Notes: a model not told the origin generated them from the letters alone. A stretch of 64,000 nucleotides of DNA from Paraburkholderia fungorum (GCF_902833645.1 NZ_CADFGE010000008.1:310001-374000); one strand, 5' to 3'. Shown: positions 43,633 through 53,662, counted from the stretch's first letter. A program made the numbers and translations.

Positions 43633-43759
43633 TTGGTTCAAAACTCCTTGACAACTTTTGCGGTACCAATATATAACCGAATAGTTCTAAATTAACAAGC
43701 CGTTTCTGGCCCTGCGGGGCCTCACGACTCGGCCTTCACCCTTCACCACTGAGACGCCC

Positions 43760-44734
43760 ATGGAACATTCGATTGCGCTCGTCACCGGCGCCACCTCCGG
43801 GCTCGGTTATGCGGCTGCCCGCATTCTTGCCGGAGAGGGCTGGCGCGAGATCATTATCACCGGACGCAGCCTGGCTCGGGCCAAGGAAGCGGCCACTCAA
43901 CTCGCAGCGGAAACTAAAAGACAGGCCTTCACGCCGCTGGAGCTGGAGTTGGACACGCCGGCCAGCGTCCAGTCCGCGCTCGCCGAATTGGTCAAGCGAG
44001 GTCGGCCAATTGATTTCCTACTGCTCAATGCCGGGATGGTCCCAGGTAAGCAGCGGGTGATCACTTCGGCGGGCGTCGAGGCTTCTCAGGCCCCGCTCAT
44101 CGGTCATCATCAATTGACTGTCGGATTGCTCCGCGCGAACCTGCTGAGTCCCAACGCGCGGATTGTTATTGCCAGCGCGGAACCTGCCCGAGGGGGTGTA
44201 CCCATGTTCAAGTACACCGACGTGGATGCACTCGCTGCCAAATACCACCACGGCGACCTGACCGCTGCGATGGAAGCCCTGATTCGCAACGGGCCGAACG
44301 TGAAGTACGTGCCCAACAATGCGTATGCCGACGCGAAGCTCTTCGTTGCCTGGTGGGCCGCAGCGCTGGCGCGCCGGCTACCCGCAGGCATGGCCGTGTA
44401 CGCTGTCTCGCCCGGTGCGGCGACTGCGACCAACGTTTCGCGACAAGCCAGCCTGGCCGTGAAGTATCTGTTTATCCCAATCGCGAACCTCATTCCCGGC
44501 ATGAATCAGACGCCGGAGACGGCAGCGGGCCGGTATATCCAGGCCTCGAAGTTCGGAACCGAGGTCTCAGGGCAATTCTTCGCCTCCGCTCAAGGGAAGT
44601 TCTCAGGCCCAATTGAGGCGCAGCTCCAGCCACACCTCCTCGATGGCGCTAATCAGGAAGCCGCGTGGCAGGCCGTCGTCAACGTCTCTGGCGTCAACTG
44701 GTCGTACGCGGAATCCTTGCGCGCAGTGTCCTGA
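43760..44734 (+). CDS. SDR-family protein, protochlorophyllide reductase-like size
   Basis: The 324-residue SDR has TGATSGLGYAAA at the cofactor site, LLLNAG for NNAG, and a YADAK motif for YxxxK. It is longer than classical members, with an insertion around 150-190 and a tail that includes QEAAWQAVVNVSGVNW. It fits the group of retinol dehydrogenase/protochlorophyllide-like reductases. It probably reduces a lipophilic carbonyl and is controlled by the divergent TetR protein. Confidence 0.85.
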   Translation: MEHSIALVTGATSGLGYAAARILAGEGWREIIITGRSLARAKEAATQLAAETKRQAFTPLELELDTPASVQSALAELVKRGRPIDFLLLNAGMVPGKQRVITSAGVEASQAPLIGHHQLTVGLLRANLLSPNARIVIASAEPARGGVPMFKYTDVDALAAKYHHGDLTAAMEALIRNGPNVKYVPNNAYADAKLFVAWWAAALARRLPAGMAVYAVSPGAATATNVSRQASLAVKYLFIPIANLIPGMNQTPETAAGRYIQASKFGTEVSGQFFASAQGKFSGPIEAQLQPHLLDGANQEAAWQAVVNVSGVNWSYAESLRAVS

Positions 44735-44896
44735 AGGCGCGCCGGTCGCGGCGAAATGGTCGCAGTGACCAGAATCAGCAAGCGATTGCGGAGTTACACG
44801 ATCGCCCACAGGGCGTACGATGTTTTTTAAATTAATAGTAGTACCAAGTAGTTAAATATCGGCAAAGCAACCCTAACTCTCTCGAGGAGCATACCT

Positions 44897-45643
44897 ATGA
44901 ACCGGTACCAGGATAAAAAGGTGGTGATTATCGGCGGCACGAGCGGCATGGGGCTCGCGACAGCCAAGATGCTCCTCGACGGAGGCGCTCGCGTTTTGGT
45001 GACCGGCCGCTCGCAGGCGGGCTTGGAGTCGGCGCAGCAAGAGCTTGGGGACGGCGCGATCGTAGTTTCGAGCGACGCGCGGTCGCTAACCGACATCGAC
45101 GCCCTCGCCGCTCAGGTTAAGACCGAGTTCGACACCATCGACCTGCTTTTCGTCAACGCCGGGTTCAGCATTCCAACGCCTCTCGGCAGCGTGACCGAAG
45201 CCATCTATGACGAGATGTTCAACCTGAACGCCAAGGGTCCCTTTTTTGCGGTCCAGAAGCTCGCGCCGCTGATCGCTCGGGGAGGCTCTGTCGTCCTCAC
45301 GACCTCTGTCGCCAACGTCAAGGGACTGCCGGGCCAAGCCACATACGGCGCCGCCAAGGCTGCGCTGCGGTCATTCGCCCGGGTGCTCGCCACCGAGCTG
45401 CTTCCTCAGGAGATTCGCGTAAACGCGGTGTCGCCCGGTCCCATCGACACGGGCATCCTCGAAAAGGTGTTCCCTACGGAAGAGCTGCGTACACAGGTGA
45501 AGGAACACACCGTCGGCATTATTCCCATGAAGCGCTTCGGGACGTCGGAGGAAATCGCCAGGGCCGTCCTCTTCCTCGCGTTCGATGCGACCTTCACGAC
45601 CGGCGCTGAACTACCGGTCGACGGCGGTTGGTCGCAATTCTGA
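44897..45643 (+). CDS. SDR-family oxidoreductase
   Basis: The 248-residue classical SDR has GGTSGMGLATA, FVNAGFS, catalytic Ser in TTSVANVKG and YGAAK. It ends TGAELPVDGGWSQF. GAGGAG precedes the ATG. It lies 162 bases after the previous SDR on the same strand. An AT-rich segment (44825-44860) between them has a TACCAAGTAGTTAA stretch resembling the sequence upstream of the TetR gene, so joint control is possible. Confidence 0.88.
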   Translation: MNRYQDKKVVIIGGTSGMGLATAKMLLDGGARVLVTGRSQAGLESAQQELGDGAIVVSSDARSLTDIDALAAQVKTEFDTIDLLFVNAGFSIPTPLGSVTEAIYDEMFNLNAKGPFFAVQKLAPLIARGGSVVLTTSVANVKGLPGQATYGAAKAALRSFARVLATELLPQEIRVNAVSPGPIDTGILEKVFPTEELRTQVKEHTVGIIPMKRFGTSEEIARAVLFLAFDATFTTGAELPVDGGWSQF

Positions 45644-46182
45644 GCGGCGTACAGGCCGCACGCGTCGCCAGACGAGGCTTTCACGATGAATCGGTTGGAA
45701 GCCATCCGCTGCTCGACCGGATGAGCGTCCGCTTCCAGGCGCTCGATCCGGCCAAGCCGATGGCAGCTTCGGGTCGAAGACCGGCGCTCTCGCAGACCAC
45801 ACGGATTGCTTTGTTTTCAACTGTCTGCTTGCCTGCGGTTGACGCACCGACCATTCGCAAAACAACGGTCAACAATCATCAAGCGACTTTATTCAGGAGA
45901 AGGTGGGACTGCAGAGTTCGACGATCCGCTTTCGTCCGTGCGTTCGTTAGTATCTGGCGCGATCCGTCGACGCGCGCGCCGTCTTTGCGCAGACATCTGC
46001 CCTGTGAAGCGGATTGAGCGCAGCCGGCATGAGGTGTTGAATGAGTTCATCAACGTCACACGCTTTTGAGGCGTCTGGCGCGTTGCAACGTTGCCCGTAT
46101 CGATGCGATTGCCGGGCATCGTCTGGAGCACGCTCACGCTGGCGGGGTGCAGCAGATAGGGATCGCGGGTAGACGCCCCTGC
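45644..46182. other. 539-base gap with degenerate repeat-like sequence
   Basis: No gene is seen. Part of it (45725-45800) resembles the degenerate intergenic sequence found in several other gaps. The gap lies between the converging SDR and hydrolase genes. Confidence 0.4.
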
Positions 46183-47094
46183 CTAAGGCGATTCGACGGC
46201 GTCCTCACGTGATACGGTTTGCTGCCTGCCCACTTGGGCATCGATAAATTTAGCGCTGTCTGCCAGTACAGGCGCGAATACTCGCAGCGGGGCAGCGAGG
46301 GACGCCACCAGCAGCACATGCCCGATAAACGGATAGTGCTTCACTTCGACGTTATCGCCCGCTGCCCGCAGTTTCGCGGCCAGCCGGTCGGTATTGCCGG
46401 GGTCTACCGTGCTGTCGCGCTTGCCGGCGGCGAGGAACATCGGCGGCTCGTCGCCGCTCACGAAGTTGATCGGCTGGCTCGCCGCACGCAGCGAGGCCGG
46501 AAACACGTCCTTCAAGACCGGATCGGTAAGCGGCAGGAAGTCGTAGGGTCCCGCGAGACCGATCACGCCGCTGATGTCGCGTTTGCTCATATGTTGCGCG
46601 GCGAGGTAATGACCGTCGGTCGCCAGCAAAGCGACGATATGCGCGCCCGCCGAATGTCCCATCAGGAAAATCCGCGACGGATCGCCGCCGTATTCAGCGG
46701 CGTGGTCGCGTGCCCAGCGCACGGCAGCAGCGGCGTCTTCCATGAAGCCGGGGAACCGGGTGTCCGGATAGGTTCGATAGTCGGGCAGCACGGCAACGAA
46801 GCCACGCGAAGTCAGCGCCTGACCGACGAACAGATAGTCGCTGCGCGCGCCGTTCTGCCAGCTCCCGCCATAGAAGAACACCACCACAGGCCGTCCGCGA
46901 GAAGCCGCCGTGGCGCTTGTGTCGTCGGGTTGGTACACGTCGAGTTTTTGCCGGGGGGCGTCGCCGTAGGAAATGGCGGTGCTGGCGCGGAACGTGTGAT
47001 GCGGTACCGCGGCGTTGAGCGCGGCGGTTCCGCTGCAGCCGCCGAGGGCGGTGAACGCCAGCGTGGCGGCCAACGTGAGCAGGCGTCGAGGCAT
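46183..47094 (-). CDS. Alpha/beta-hydrolase lipoprotein (BD-FAE/carboxylesterase type)
   Basis: The 303-residue protein has a lipoprotein signal ending LGGC with Cys20. The hydrolase domain has FFYGGSW (a variant of HGGxW) near 74-80, the nucleophile GHSAG with Ser148, an Asp in GKRDSTVD, and His in FIGH. It resembles carboxylesterases/kynurenine-formamidase-like enzymes. It is probably anchored at the outer membrane or periplasmic face. The ATG at 47094 is chosen by the signal; the frame is open to 47250. No operon partners. Confidence 0.85.
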   Translation of the reverse strand: MPRRLLTLAATLAFTALGGCSGTAALNAAVPHHTFRASTAISYGDAPRQKLDVYQPDDTSATAASRGRPVVVFFYGGSWQNGARSDYLFVGQALTSRGFVAVLPDYRTYPDTRFPGFMEDAAAAVRWARDHAAEYGGDPSRIFLMGHSAGAHIVALLATDGHYLAAQHMSKRDISGVIGLAGPYDFLPLTDPVLKDVFPASLRAASQPINFVSGDEPPMFLAAGKRDSTVDPGNTDRLAAKLRAAGDNVEVKHYPFIGHVLLVASLAAPLRVFAPVLADSAKFIDAQVGRQQTVSREDAVESP

Positions 47095-47209
47095 AAGCGA
47101 TCGGATTGGTCCGGTGATGTGTCCAGGGCTATCTACGTGCGTCGCTTGCCGACGGATGCAGAAACAGGGGGGAATGTCCCGCTCGTTGCGATTTCGTCTT
47201 AGCCCCAGG

Positions 47210-47317
47210 TCATAACGACATCCCCGCCGTCTGCAGCAACAGCAAGACATTCAATGCCAGTACAGCCGCCATTCCAGCGATGGCAGCGAGATTCGTCAAC
47301 GGGCGATTGCGGTATGC
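47210..47317 (-). pseudogene. Relic of an Nramp-type metal transporter C-terminus
   Basis: The frame ends YRNRPLTNLAAIAGMAAVLALNVLLLL-type residues before a TGA. This resembles the final helix of Nramp divalent-metal transporters. Upstream sequence in the same frame has no membrane helices. It is probably a leftover tail; confidence is limited by the short length. Confidence 0.4.
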
Positions 47318-47461
47318 CCCATCAGATCGGCCCGCCCCGCGAACCAGACCGGCGCAATCAGGGAGACCTCGGGTCATTGGCGCCGTTCGAGCCTCTTGCA
47401 AAACCCGCGGTCAACGCCGCGATTCACGACAATACTGAAATGACCGAGAACGTGGGTGTAC

Positions 47462-48313
47462 CTAATTGGCCAGGTGTTTGATGACAATATCCACGAATGC
47501 GCGCAGGCGGTGTAACCGCCTTAGATCGCGGTGATAGCCCATCCACATCTCGCGATGCGGTGGCTCTTCGCTAAGCTCGAGCCTGCGAATTGTACCGATC
47601 TGATCTCCAACAGGCCGCGGCAGTACAGCAATGCCCAAACCTATCCCACACATCTGAGCTTGCACATTACGGTTGTTCGACTGCAATACGACACCAGCGT
47701 TTGGAAACCGGTTTTTTAGCCATTCGATATCAGGAAAGCTGCCCGTCGACGTATCCATTGCAATTAAACGGTTCCCCGTGCCGTCACCTTCCGTCGGATC
47801 GGCGCTCGCGTGATCCACGTAGACGCCATATCGCATCTGGGTCAACCGTCTCTGCACGATGTCCGGCCCTTCGAACGGAACAATACGGAAGGCAACGTCC
47901 GCTTCACGCTGCGCGAGGTTGAACAGGCGTGTTCCCGTAAGGACCTCGATCTCAACATGCGGATACTCGCGCGAATATTCAACGATCACGGGTGGCAGGA
48001 CATAGGCGCCAAACCAGTCGGCCGATGACACCCTGAGCGTTCCTTCCAGTTGTTGCTGTTCACCGGCTAGCCGCCGCTCCATGGTTAGCGCGCTGTCTTC
48101 CATCTGCTCGGCGAGAGGCAGGATCGCGGTGCCCTCCTCCGTCAGCACAAAACCCTCAGTTGTTCGCTGAAACAGCACTTGTCCGGTGGCATCTTCCAGC
48201 GCGCGAAGCCGTCGTCCAATGGTTGGATGGCTAAGGTGCAACAGCCGTGCAGCCGCGCCCAATGTTCCAGTGCGCGCTACGGCAAGGAAAATCCGGACGT
48301 CGCTCCACTCCAT
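47462..48313 (-). CDS. LysR-family regulator
   Basis: The 283-residue protein starts MEWSDVRIFLAVARTGTLGAAARLLHLSHPTIGRRLRALE with a clear HTH. The effector domain carries RLFNLAQREADVAFRIVPFEGPDIVQRRL. The start at 48313 fits the family; the open frame to 48349 has no site. It is divergent from an EthD-like gene, and an inverted repeat lies at 48330-48350 in the gap. It probably controls EthD and the hydrolase. Confidence 0.9.
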   Translation of the reverse strand: MEWSDVRIFLAVARTGTLGAAARLLHLSHPTIGRRLRALEDATGQVLFQRTTEGFVLTEEGTAILPLAEQMEDSALTMERRLAGEQQQLEGTLRVSSADWFGAYVLPPVIVEYSREYPHVEIEVLTGTRLFNLAQREADVAFRIVPFEGPDIVQRRLTQMRYGVYVDHASADPTEGDGTGNRLIAMDTSTGSFPDIEWLKNRFPNAGVVLQSNNRNVQAQMCGIGLGIAVLPRPVGDQIGTIRRLELSEEPPHREMWMGYHRDLRRLHRLRAFVDIVIKHLAN

Positions 48314-48329
48314 ATCCACCACCCACAAA

Positions 48330-48350
48330 AATGAACGACGATTGTTCATT
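48330..48350. promoter_or_regulatory. Candidate LysR-type operator
   Basis: AATGAAC (48330-48336) and GTTCATT (48344-48350) form a perfect 7-7-7 inverted repeat, 17 bases upstream of the LysR start and before the divergent EthD-like gene. Its layout suits a LysR binding site. Confidence 0.55.
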
Positions 48351-48488
48351 ATATTGGATTGCCGAACAATAGTGAATGCGCGAAACTTCGCTCCGTCCTA
48401 CGTCAAAACGCCCTCGTGGCTCGCCTGATTGGGGTTCCAGATGCCGGGCCGGGACAGCTCGGGAGACATTGGCAAAAGGGAAATTCTC

Positions 48489-48803
48489 ATGTCGCAACCT
48501 GAATCGCCGACTGTGTACGTCACCTACCAAGGTGCGCCAGACGACCGTTTTGATCGGAGCTATTACATCGAGCGTCACCTGCCGCTGGTGACGCAGGCGT
48601 GGCAGCGCTACGGCCTTGAGAGCATCGCGGCTTTCTTTCCGCCGTTGACGCATGTCGGCACGCTTGTGATTTGCGAATGCCGCTTTCGGGACGAGGCGGC
48701 TATTGCAACCGCCTTCGGATCTCCGGAAACCCAGGAGGTCATGGCCGACGTGCCGAGTTTTACGGACCTCGCACCCACACGCTTGCGCCTCACTTCGCTC
48801 TGA
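48489..48803 (+). CDS. EthD-family small protein
   Basis: The 104-residue product has the EthD dimeric alpha/beta-barrel pattern: VYVTYQGAPDDRFDRSYYIERHLPLVTQAWQRYGL with the conserved Y-x-x-x-H-L-P segment, and ATAFGSPETQEVMADVPSF in the second half. The ATG at 48489 begins the family-like part. EthD proteins help monooxygenase systems, or act alone on small aromatics. It is followed 58 bases later by an alpha/beta-hydrolase gene, likely in the same unit. Confidence 0.82.
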   Translation: MSQPESPTVYVTYQGAPDDRFDRSYYIERHLPLVTQAWQRYGLESIAAFFPPLTHVGTLVICECRFRDEAAIATAFGSPETQEVMADVPSFTDLAPTRLRLTSL

Positions 48804-48861
48804 GGAGGCAATTCCATATCGGCGCTACACGCCTCTCACTTGCAAACACTGGAGAAACAAC

Positions 48862-49857
48862 TTGGCCTTCTGGAAAAATTCTGCCCTCCGCACCGTGCGT
48901 CGCGGACATATGTGGATTTCGGGCGACCGCATCGAACGAGACGGACAGACCCACCAATGCGGACCGCTTTTCGTTGAGTGGGAGGCGCCGGAGGAGGTCA
49001 CGCGCCCTTGGCCGATTGTGCTCGTGCATGGCGGTGGCTACCAGGGAACCGAGTGGTTTGACACGCCGGATGGCCGTCCGGGCTGGGCACAACGTCTGGT
49101 GGAAGCGGGCTACGCGGTGCTGGTGGTCGATCGTCCTGGACAAGGACGATCGCCGTACCACGTCGAGACGATGGGGCCAATGGGGCCCGGGTTCTCCTAT
49201 GAGCACGGCCGCGACATCTACTTCCCGACAAAATATGAATCTCAACACACCCAATGGCCATTTGCGCGGGACGACGAGGCAGCGATGGACGAGTTCATTG
49301 CCGGCTATGGGCCGCTTCCCGCAGACCTCGCGTTTTCCGAGGACATGGAGGCGGACAGGATCGCAAAGCTGCTGGACAGGATCGGTCCGGCGATCCTCCT
49401 GACGCACTCAGCGTCGGGACCAGTTGGTTGGCTTGTAGCAGACCGCCGGCCCGGGCTGGTTAAAGGGATCGTCGCCGTTGAGCCGATGGGCCCGCCATTC
49501 GCACATATTCCCAATATCGGGTCGCTCGCGTGGGGCCTCGCGGCGGCCCCGCTTAGCTGGGAGCCGCCCGTCGCGACGCCTGAAGAGCTGCGGGCGGCTC
49601 TTCCTGGCACACACCGGCTGCCTGCGCTCGCCGGTTTGCCGATCGTCGCCGTCACCGCGGAAGCGTCAGCCTTCGCCGCGGCCAGTCGACCCGCTATTGA
49701 GCAACTGAAGGCGGCTGGCAGCCGGGCGGAAGTGTTGCATCTTCCCGACCACGGTGTGTTCGGAAACGGCCACGGGCTCATCTACGAAAAGAACTCGGAT
49801 GATGCACTGGTGCCGGTGTTGAGGTGGCTGGTCGAGAACACGGAAAAACCCAACTGA
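48862..49857 (+). CDS. Alpha/beta hydrolase with TTG start
   Basis: The protein of about 331 residues carries IVLVHGGGYQGTEWF (oxyanion region), LVVDRPGQGRSPY, and the nucleophile region LLTHSASGPVGW with Ser in THSASG. A late DHGVFGNGHG gives the catalytic His. The TTG at 48862 has GGAGAA upstream at good spacing; an ATG (MWISGDR) lies 48 bases further. It probably hydrolyses an ester or lactone in the cytosol. It follows the EthD-like gene in the same direction. Confidence 0.82.
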   Translation: MAFWKNSALRTVRRGHMWISGDRIERDGQTHQCGPLFVEWEAPEEVTRPWPIVLVHGGGYQGTEWFDTPDGRPGWAQRLVEAGYAVLVVDRPGQGRSPYHVETMGPMGPGFSYEHGRDIYFPTKYESQHTQWPFARDDEAAMDEFIAGYGPLPADLAFSEDMEADRIAKLLDRIGPAILLTHSASGPVGWLVADRRPGLVKGIVAVEPMGPPFAHIPNIGSLAWGLAAAPLSWEPPVATPEELRAALPGTHRLPALAGLPIVAVTAEASAFAAASRPAIEQLKAAGSRAEVLHLPDHGVFGNGHGLIYEKNSDDALVPVLRWLVENTEKPN

Positions 49858-50347
49858 ACAAGAGGCTCAACGTAACAACGACCTGGTTCATAACCAGTTC
49901 CTCTAACGGCCTCAGTCAACATCTCGCTCTCCGCGAGGACATTAACGCATGGCGCGGACGTTTGCCGGCGTGGTCTGAGAGACTGCATTGGGTCGCACGC
50001 GGACTCTCGCCTCAACTCGATGTGCGCCACCATATGCGATGCGCATGAGTCGGCACCCGGCCAACGAGCGACAGTCACGCAGTCGGATACGAATGGCCGA
50101 TAACGACACCAAAGGTGCCGCATTTGTTCGACGGTGTTCATGGTCGCTTTCTCAGCGTCGAGAAAGGGGGCGCGACGGTTCGAAATACGGCCCGCTTTTG
50201 CTTGATTCGAACCAAACGTGCGTCACAGTGCAGAGACAGGAAACATCAGCACATTTTCCCAAACCGGAGTTCGCATATATCGGGCGACGACCTCGCTTGA
50301 CCCGATGCTGAAACTCGGCTGAGGCGACGACGACACCCGGTTACGCC
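49858..50347. other. 490-base gap, no convincing gene
   Basis: It lies between converging hydrolase and GlxA-like genes. Frames are short and without motifs. Bases around 50120-50230 look like the degenerate spacer type. Confidence 0.4.
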
Positions 50348-51295
50348 TTAGCCGTTCGCCTGACTCCGCGCAGCACGCCGAACAGCTTGAGGCGGCTGAC
50401 CGAACGCCCGCAAAAACGCACGACGCATCCTGTCTGGATCAGCAAAACCGGTCTCTCGCGCAATAACGTCGATAGGCAAACGGCCTTGCTCAACCATGAG
50501 TCGCGCTGCTTCCAGCCGCAAATTTTGCACAGCCTTCGCGGGCGATTGTCCTGTCTCCTCACGGAACGCCCGGGTGAACTGTCGCACGCTCAAATTGGCG
50601 GCTTCGGCAAGTCGGTCGACCGTCAATTGAGTGTGCAAATTACTCTTTGCGAATACCAACGCGGTCTGGATTCGATCACTTTTGGCATCGAGATCCAGCA
50701 ATGTCGAGTGTTGAAGCTGTCCGCCGGCACGTCGGTGGAACATGACCATCCTCTTGGCGATGGTGCTGGCTACCTTTACGCCGAGGTCGCGTTCTACCAT
50801 GGAAATCGCCAGATCGGTCCCCGCTGTCATGCCCGCGGATGTCCATACGGGGCCATCGACAATGAAGATGCGATCTTCTTCAACATTGATTCTCGGGTAA
50901 CCAGTCTGCAACGCGCGTGCGTGCGCCCAATGGGTCGTGGCGCGCCGATCGTCAAGAACGCCGGCTTCTGCCAGGAAGAATGCTCCCGTGCACATCGAGG
51001 CTACGCGACGAGTGTTTTTCACCGCGCTCTTCAGAAAGTCGACCAATGCTGGGCTCGGCTCATACACGCCGTCGATAACGCCGCCAATGATCACCGTATC
51101 AAAGCTGCCCTCATCGAAACGGTCCGTCATGACGGAGTACCCGAGAGAGCTTTGGACCGGCCCACCGCTTTCGGATATCAGATGTATTTCGTACTGCGGT
51201 TCTTTCGTCAGACGGTTCGCCATCTCAAACACTGTCAGGCCACCAAAGATCATCACCTGGAAATTCGGGACGACGATATAGCCAATACGTAGCAT
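50348..51295 (-). CDS. GlxA-family regulator (DJ-1/PfpI domain plus AraC HTH)
   Basis: The 315-residue protein has an N-terminal DJ-1/PfpI domain (about 1-180) with VASMCTGAFFLAEAGVLDDRRATTHW, and a C-terminal double HTH. The HTH reads LTVDRLAEAANLSVRQFTRAFREETGQSPAKAVQNLRLEAAR then IDVIARETGFADPDRMRRAFLRAFGQPPQ. The start at 51295 gives MLRIGYIVVPNFQ; longer frames lack support. It is divergent from the epoxide hydrolase/aldo-keto reductase cluster and probably activates it. Confidence 0.92.
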   Translation of the reverse strand: MLRIGYIVVPNFQVMIFGGLTVFEMANRLTKEPQYEIHLISESGGPVQSSLGYSVMTDRFDEGSFDTVIIGGVIDGVYEPSPALVDFLKSAVKNTRRVASMCTGAFFLAEAGVLDDRRATTHWAHARALQTGYPRINVEEDRIFIVDGPVWTSAGMTAGTDLAISMVERDLGVKVASTIAKRMVMFHRRAGGQLQHSTLLDLDAKSDRIQTALVFAKSNLHTQLTVDRLAEAANLSVRQFTRAFREETGQSPAKAVQNLRLEAARLMVEQGRLPIDVIARETGFADPDRMRRAFLRAFGQPPQAVRRAARSQANG

Positions 51296-51562
51296 GGCAG
51301 GTCCTCTTGGGAAAGTTCGGTAGCCGAACATGCTTCTACATACGGGCGAGGTGCGCGGATGTTCCAACCATTGTCCTGCCTGTATCTGCCTTTGCGGCTC
51401 AGTTTGACACGGCCTGCGATTCTAACTGCCGATACTGACGTCATGCAGGTCCCTGCGCAAGTATGGCCAGAATTGTCGGATATACGACGCGTCGTACCGG
51501 GTCCGGGCTTCTACTATTTGCGGGTCCCTCCGAACTGACGCGTGACTAATCGAGACTCCTCT

Positions 51563-52663
51563 ATGGATAGCAATATCACCGCACCTGCATCTGCTTCAAC
51601 ACCGCCACCCTCTATTAACCGTCGCACGTTTCTCGCCAGTGGGACGGCATTGGGCGCAAGTCTGCTACTGGATCGCAGGGCGCACGCGCAAAATCCCCCG
51701 ACCGGCGGAGGTCATACGTTCAAGGAGTATGACATCAGCACTAATGGCATCACCTTGCACGTAACCGAGCAAGGTGATGGACCGGTCGTTCTCTTTGTTC
51801 ACGGATTTCCGGATACGTCCTATACGTGGCGCCGACAGATGGAAGCGATATCGGCAGCCGGATACCGGGCAATTGCTCCGGACATGCGCGGCTACGGCCG
51901 CAGCTCGGCTCCCACGGACGCTGCGTTGTACACGCCGCTGCACACGACAGGCGACCTGATTGGGCTGCTCGACTCGCTGAATATCTCCAGTGCAGTACTG
52001 GTGGGCCATGACTGGGGGGCGACCCATGCATGGAACGCCGCGCTGCTGCGTCCCGATCGATTTGCAGCGGTGTTCTGCCTGAGCGTACCCTACGTTCCGC
52101 GTGGGGATGTGAGCGTATTTGAGCGCATGCGGAAATCGGACCACCAGAACAGCTTTTATATGTTCGAACAGATCCGGCCTGACGCTGATCAGATCTGGGC
52201 TGACGCCTCGGTCACCATTCCCGGAATTCTGTATTGGGCCTCAGGTTCCGCTCCGGCCGACAAGCGTTGGAGTCCCATGGATCCTGCCCGAAGTCTCCAC
52301 CGCGCTGCGCCCACACCGATACCGTCGTGGGCGGAGCCTGATTATGTCGCTTACAACATCGCTGAATTTCAGCGCACTGGCTTCCATGGCGGCTTGAATT
52401 ACTACCGGGCCGCTGAACCGTATTTCTATCTGTCCGCTCCATGGAAGGGCGCAAGGATCAGCCAACCCTCATTTCTCATCTGGGGGAAAGCGGATGGATT
52501 GTACGAGCTTTATCCGATTACGGCGACCCAGATGCGTGCCGGTCTTCCTGGTCTCATGGGGAGCCTTGATCTCGACAACGTGGGCCATTGGGTACAACAC
52601 GAAGCCACGGACGTGGTCAATGACCAGCTCGTCAAGTTTTTGCGGACCGTCAGCCCCGCGTGA
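51563..52663 (+). CDS. Tat-exported alpha/beta hydrolase (epoxide-hydrolase-like)
   Basis: The 366-residue protein has a Tat signal with NRRTFLASG (Arg20-Arg21) and a hydrophobic stretch ending AHAQ near 43. The hydrolase domain has FVHGFPDTSYTWR, DMRGYGRSS, the nucleophile VGHDWGA (Asp) and His in VGHWVQH. The Asp nucleophile and HGFP motif fit epoxide hydrolases or dehalogenases. It should act in the periplasm. It is the first of four redox/hydrolase genes in one direction. Confidence 0.88.
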   Translation: MDSNITAPASASTPPPSINRRTFLASGTALGASLLLDRRAHAQNPPTGGGHTFKEYDISTNGITLHVTEQGDGPVVLFVHGFPDTSYTWRRQMEAISAAGYRAIAPDMRGYGRSSAPTDAALYTPLHTTGDLIGLLDSLNISSAVLVGHDWGATHAWNAALLRPDRFAAVFCLSVPYVPRGDVSVFERMRKSDHQNSFYMFEQIRPDADQIWADASVTIPGILYWASGSAPADKRWSPMDPARSLHRAAPTPIPSWAEPDYVAYNIAEFQRTGFHGGLNYYRAAEPYFYLSAPWKGARISQPSFLIWGKADGLYELYPITATQMRAGLPGLMGSLDLDNVGHWVQHEATDVVNDQLVKFLRTVSPA

Positions 52664-52756
52664 CATCAACCTGCGCTCTTGCTGCGACCATTCAAACTAC
52701 GTTCGTTCAAATAGACACAGCGGCGCACACGACATTTAATTGAATTGGAATCGACG

Positions 52757-53662
52757 ATGGCGACATTTAAAGGCCCTGCTATCAAGTTGAACAATGGAAT
52801 CGAGATGCCTGGCTTTGGACTCGGGGTGTTTCGCAGTGAACCGGAAAAGACCGTTGCTGCCGTGCAGTCCGCACTTGCTCACGGGTACCGTCTTATCGAT
52901 ACGGCTGCGGCCTACATGAATGAGCAGCAAGTGGGCGAGGGCATCCGCGCATCCGGCGTACCTCGCGAGGACGTTTTCGTTACGACCAAGGTGTGGATGA
53001 CAGATTACGGTTATGACCAGACGCTCCGTGCCTTCGATAGAAGTCTGCGCAAGCTTGAACTCGACTATCTGGATCTGTATCTGACTCATTGGCCTGTCCC
53101 TTCGGCCTTTGATGAAACGGTAGCTTCCTACAAAGCCTCGATGAAGCTTCTGGCGGACGGGCGCGTCCGGGCGATCGGCGTGTGCAACTTCAGCTCCAGT
53201 CATATGCGCAATCTCATCGAGCAAACCGGTCATATTCCGGCTGTGAATCAGATAGAGGTACACCCGTTCTTCATTCAAAGTGATCTTCGCGACGCCGACG
53301 AGGCGCTAGGAATCATCACGCAGGCCTGGTCTCCGATAGGCGGTATCAAGCGTGACGGGGAGAAAGCAAAGACTTCGGGGAATGTGCTCGATCCGCTGTC
53401 CCATCCGAGCGTGGTTCAACTCGCCACGAAGTACGGCAAGAGTCCCGCACAGATCGTCTTGCGCTGGCAGATCCAGCTAGGCACCTGTCCGATTCCGAAA
53501 TCCGTGCGTCCGGAACGAATCGCCGAAAACATCGATATTTTCAACTTCGCGCTTGCGGCCAACGAGGTCCAGGCAATCAGCGCGCTCGACACCGGAGAAC
53601 GTGGCGGCCCGGACCCGGAACTTGTAAGTCCTCAAACCTTTCCGGTGACCACCCACCCATGA
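52757..53662 (+). CDS. Aldo/keto reductase (AKR5-like)
   Basis: The 301-residue protein has all four catalytic residues: Asp48, Tyr53, Lys78 and His111. Motifs include LIDTAAAYMNEQQVGEG, YLDLYLTHWP and the cofactor-binding IPKSVRPERIAEN. It should reduce aldehydes or ketones with NADPH in the cytosol. The ATG at 52757 is used; a TTG four codons earlier is less likely. Its stop overlaps the next start by ATGA, so it is translated with the epoxide-hydrolase-like gene. Confidence 0.92.
   Translation: MATFKGPAIKLNNGIEMPGFGLGVFRSEPEKTVAAVQSALAHGYRLIDTAAAYMNEQQVGEGIRASGVPREDVFVTTKVWMTDYGYDQTLRAFDRSLRKLELDYLDLYLTHWPVPSAFDETVASYKASMKLLADGRVRAIGVCNFSSSHMRNLIEQTGHIPAVNQIEVHPFFIQSDLRDADEALGIITQAWSPIGGIKRDGEKAKTSGNVLDPLSHPSVVQLATKYGKSPAQIVLRWQIQLGTCPIPKSVRPERIAENIDIFNFALAANEVQAISALDTGERGGPDPELVSPQTFPVTTHP

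Noticed and set aside
43661..43679. Firm TetR operator call at CGGT-N11-ACCG
   Set aside because: The arms are only four bases and imperfect; mentioned under the TetR gene but not listed as a site.
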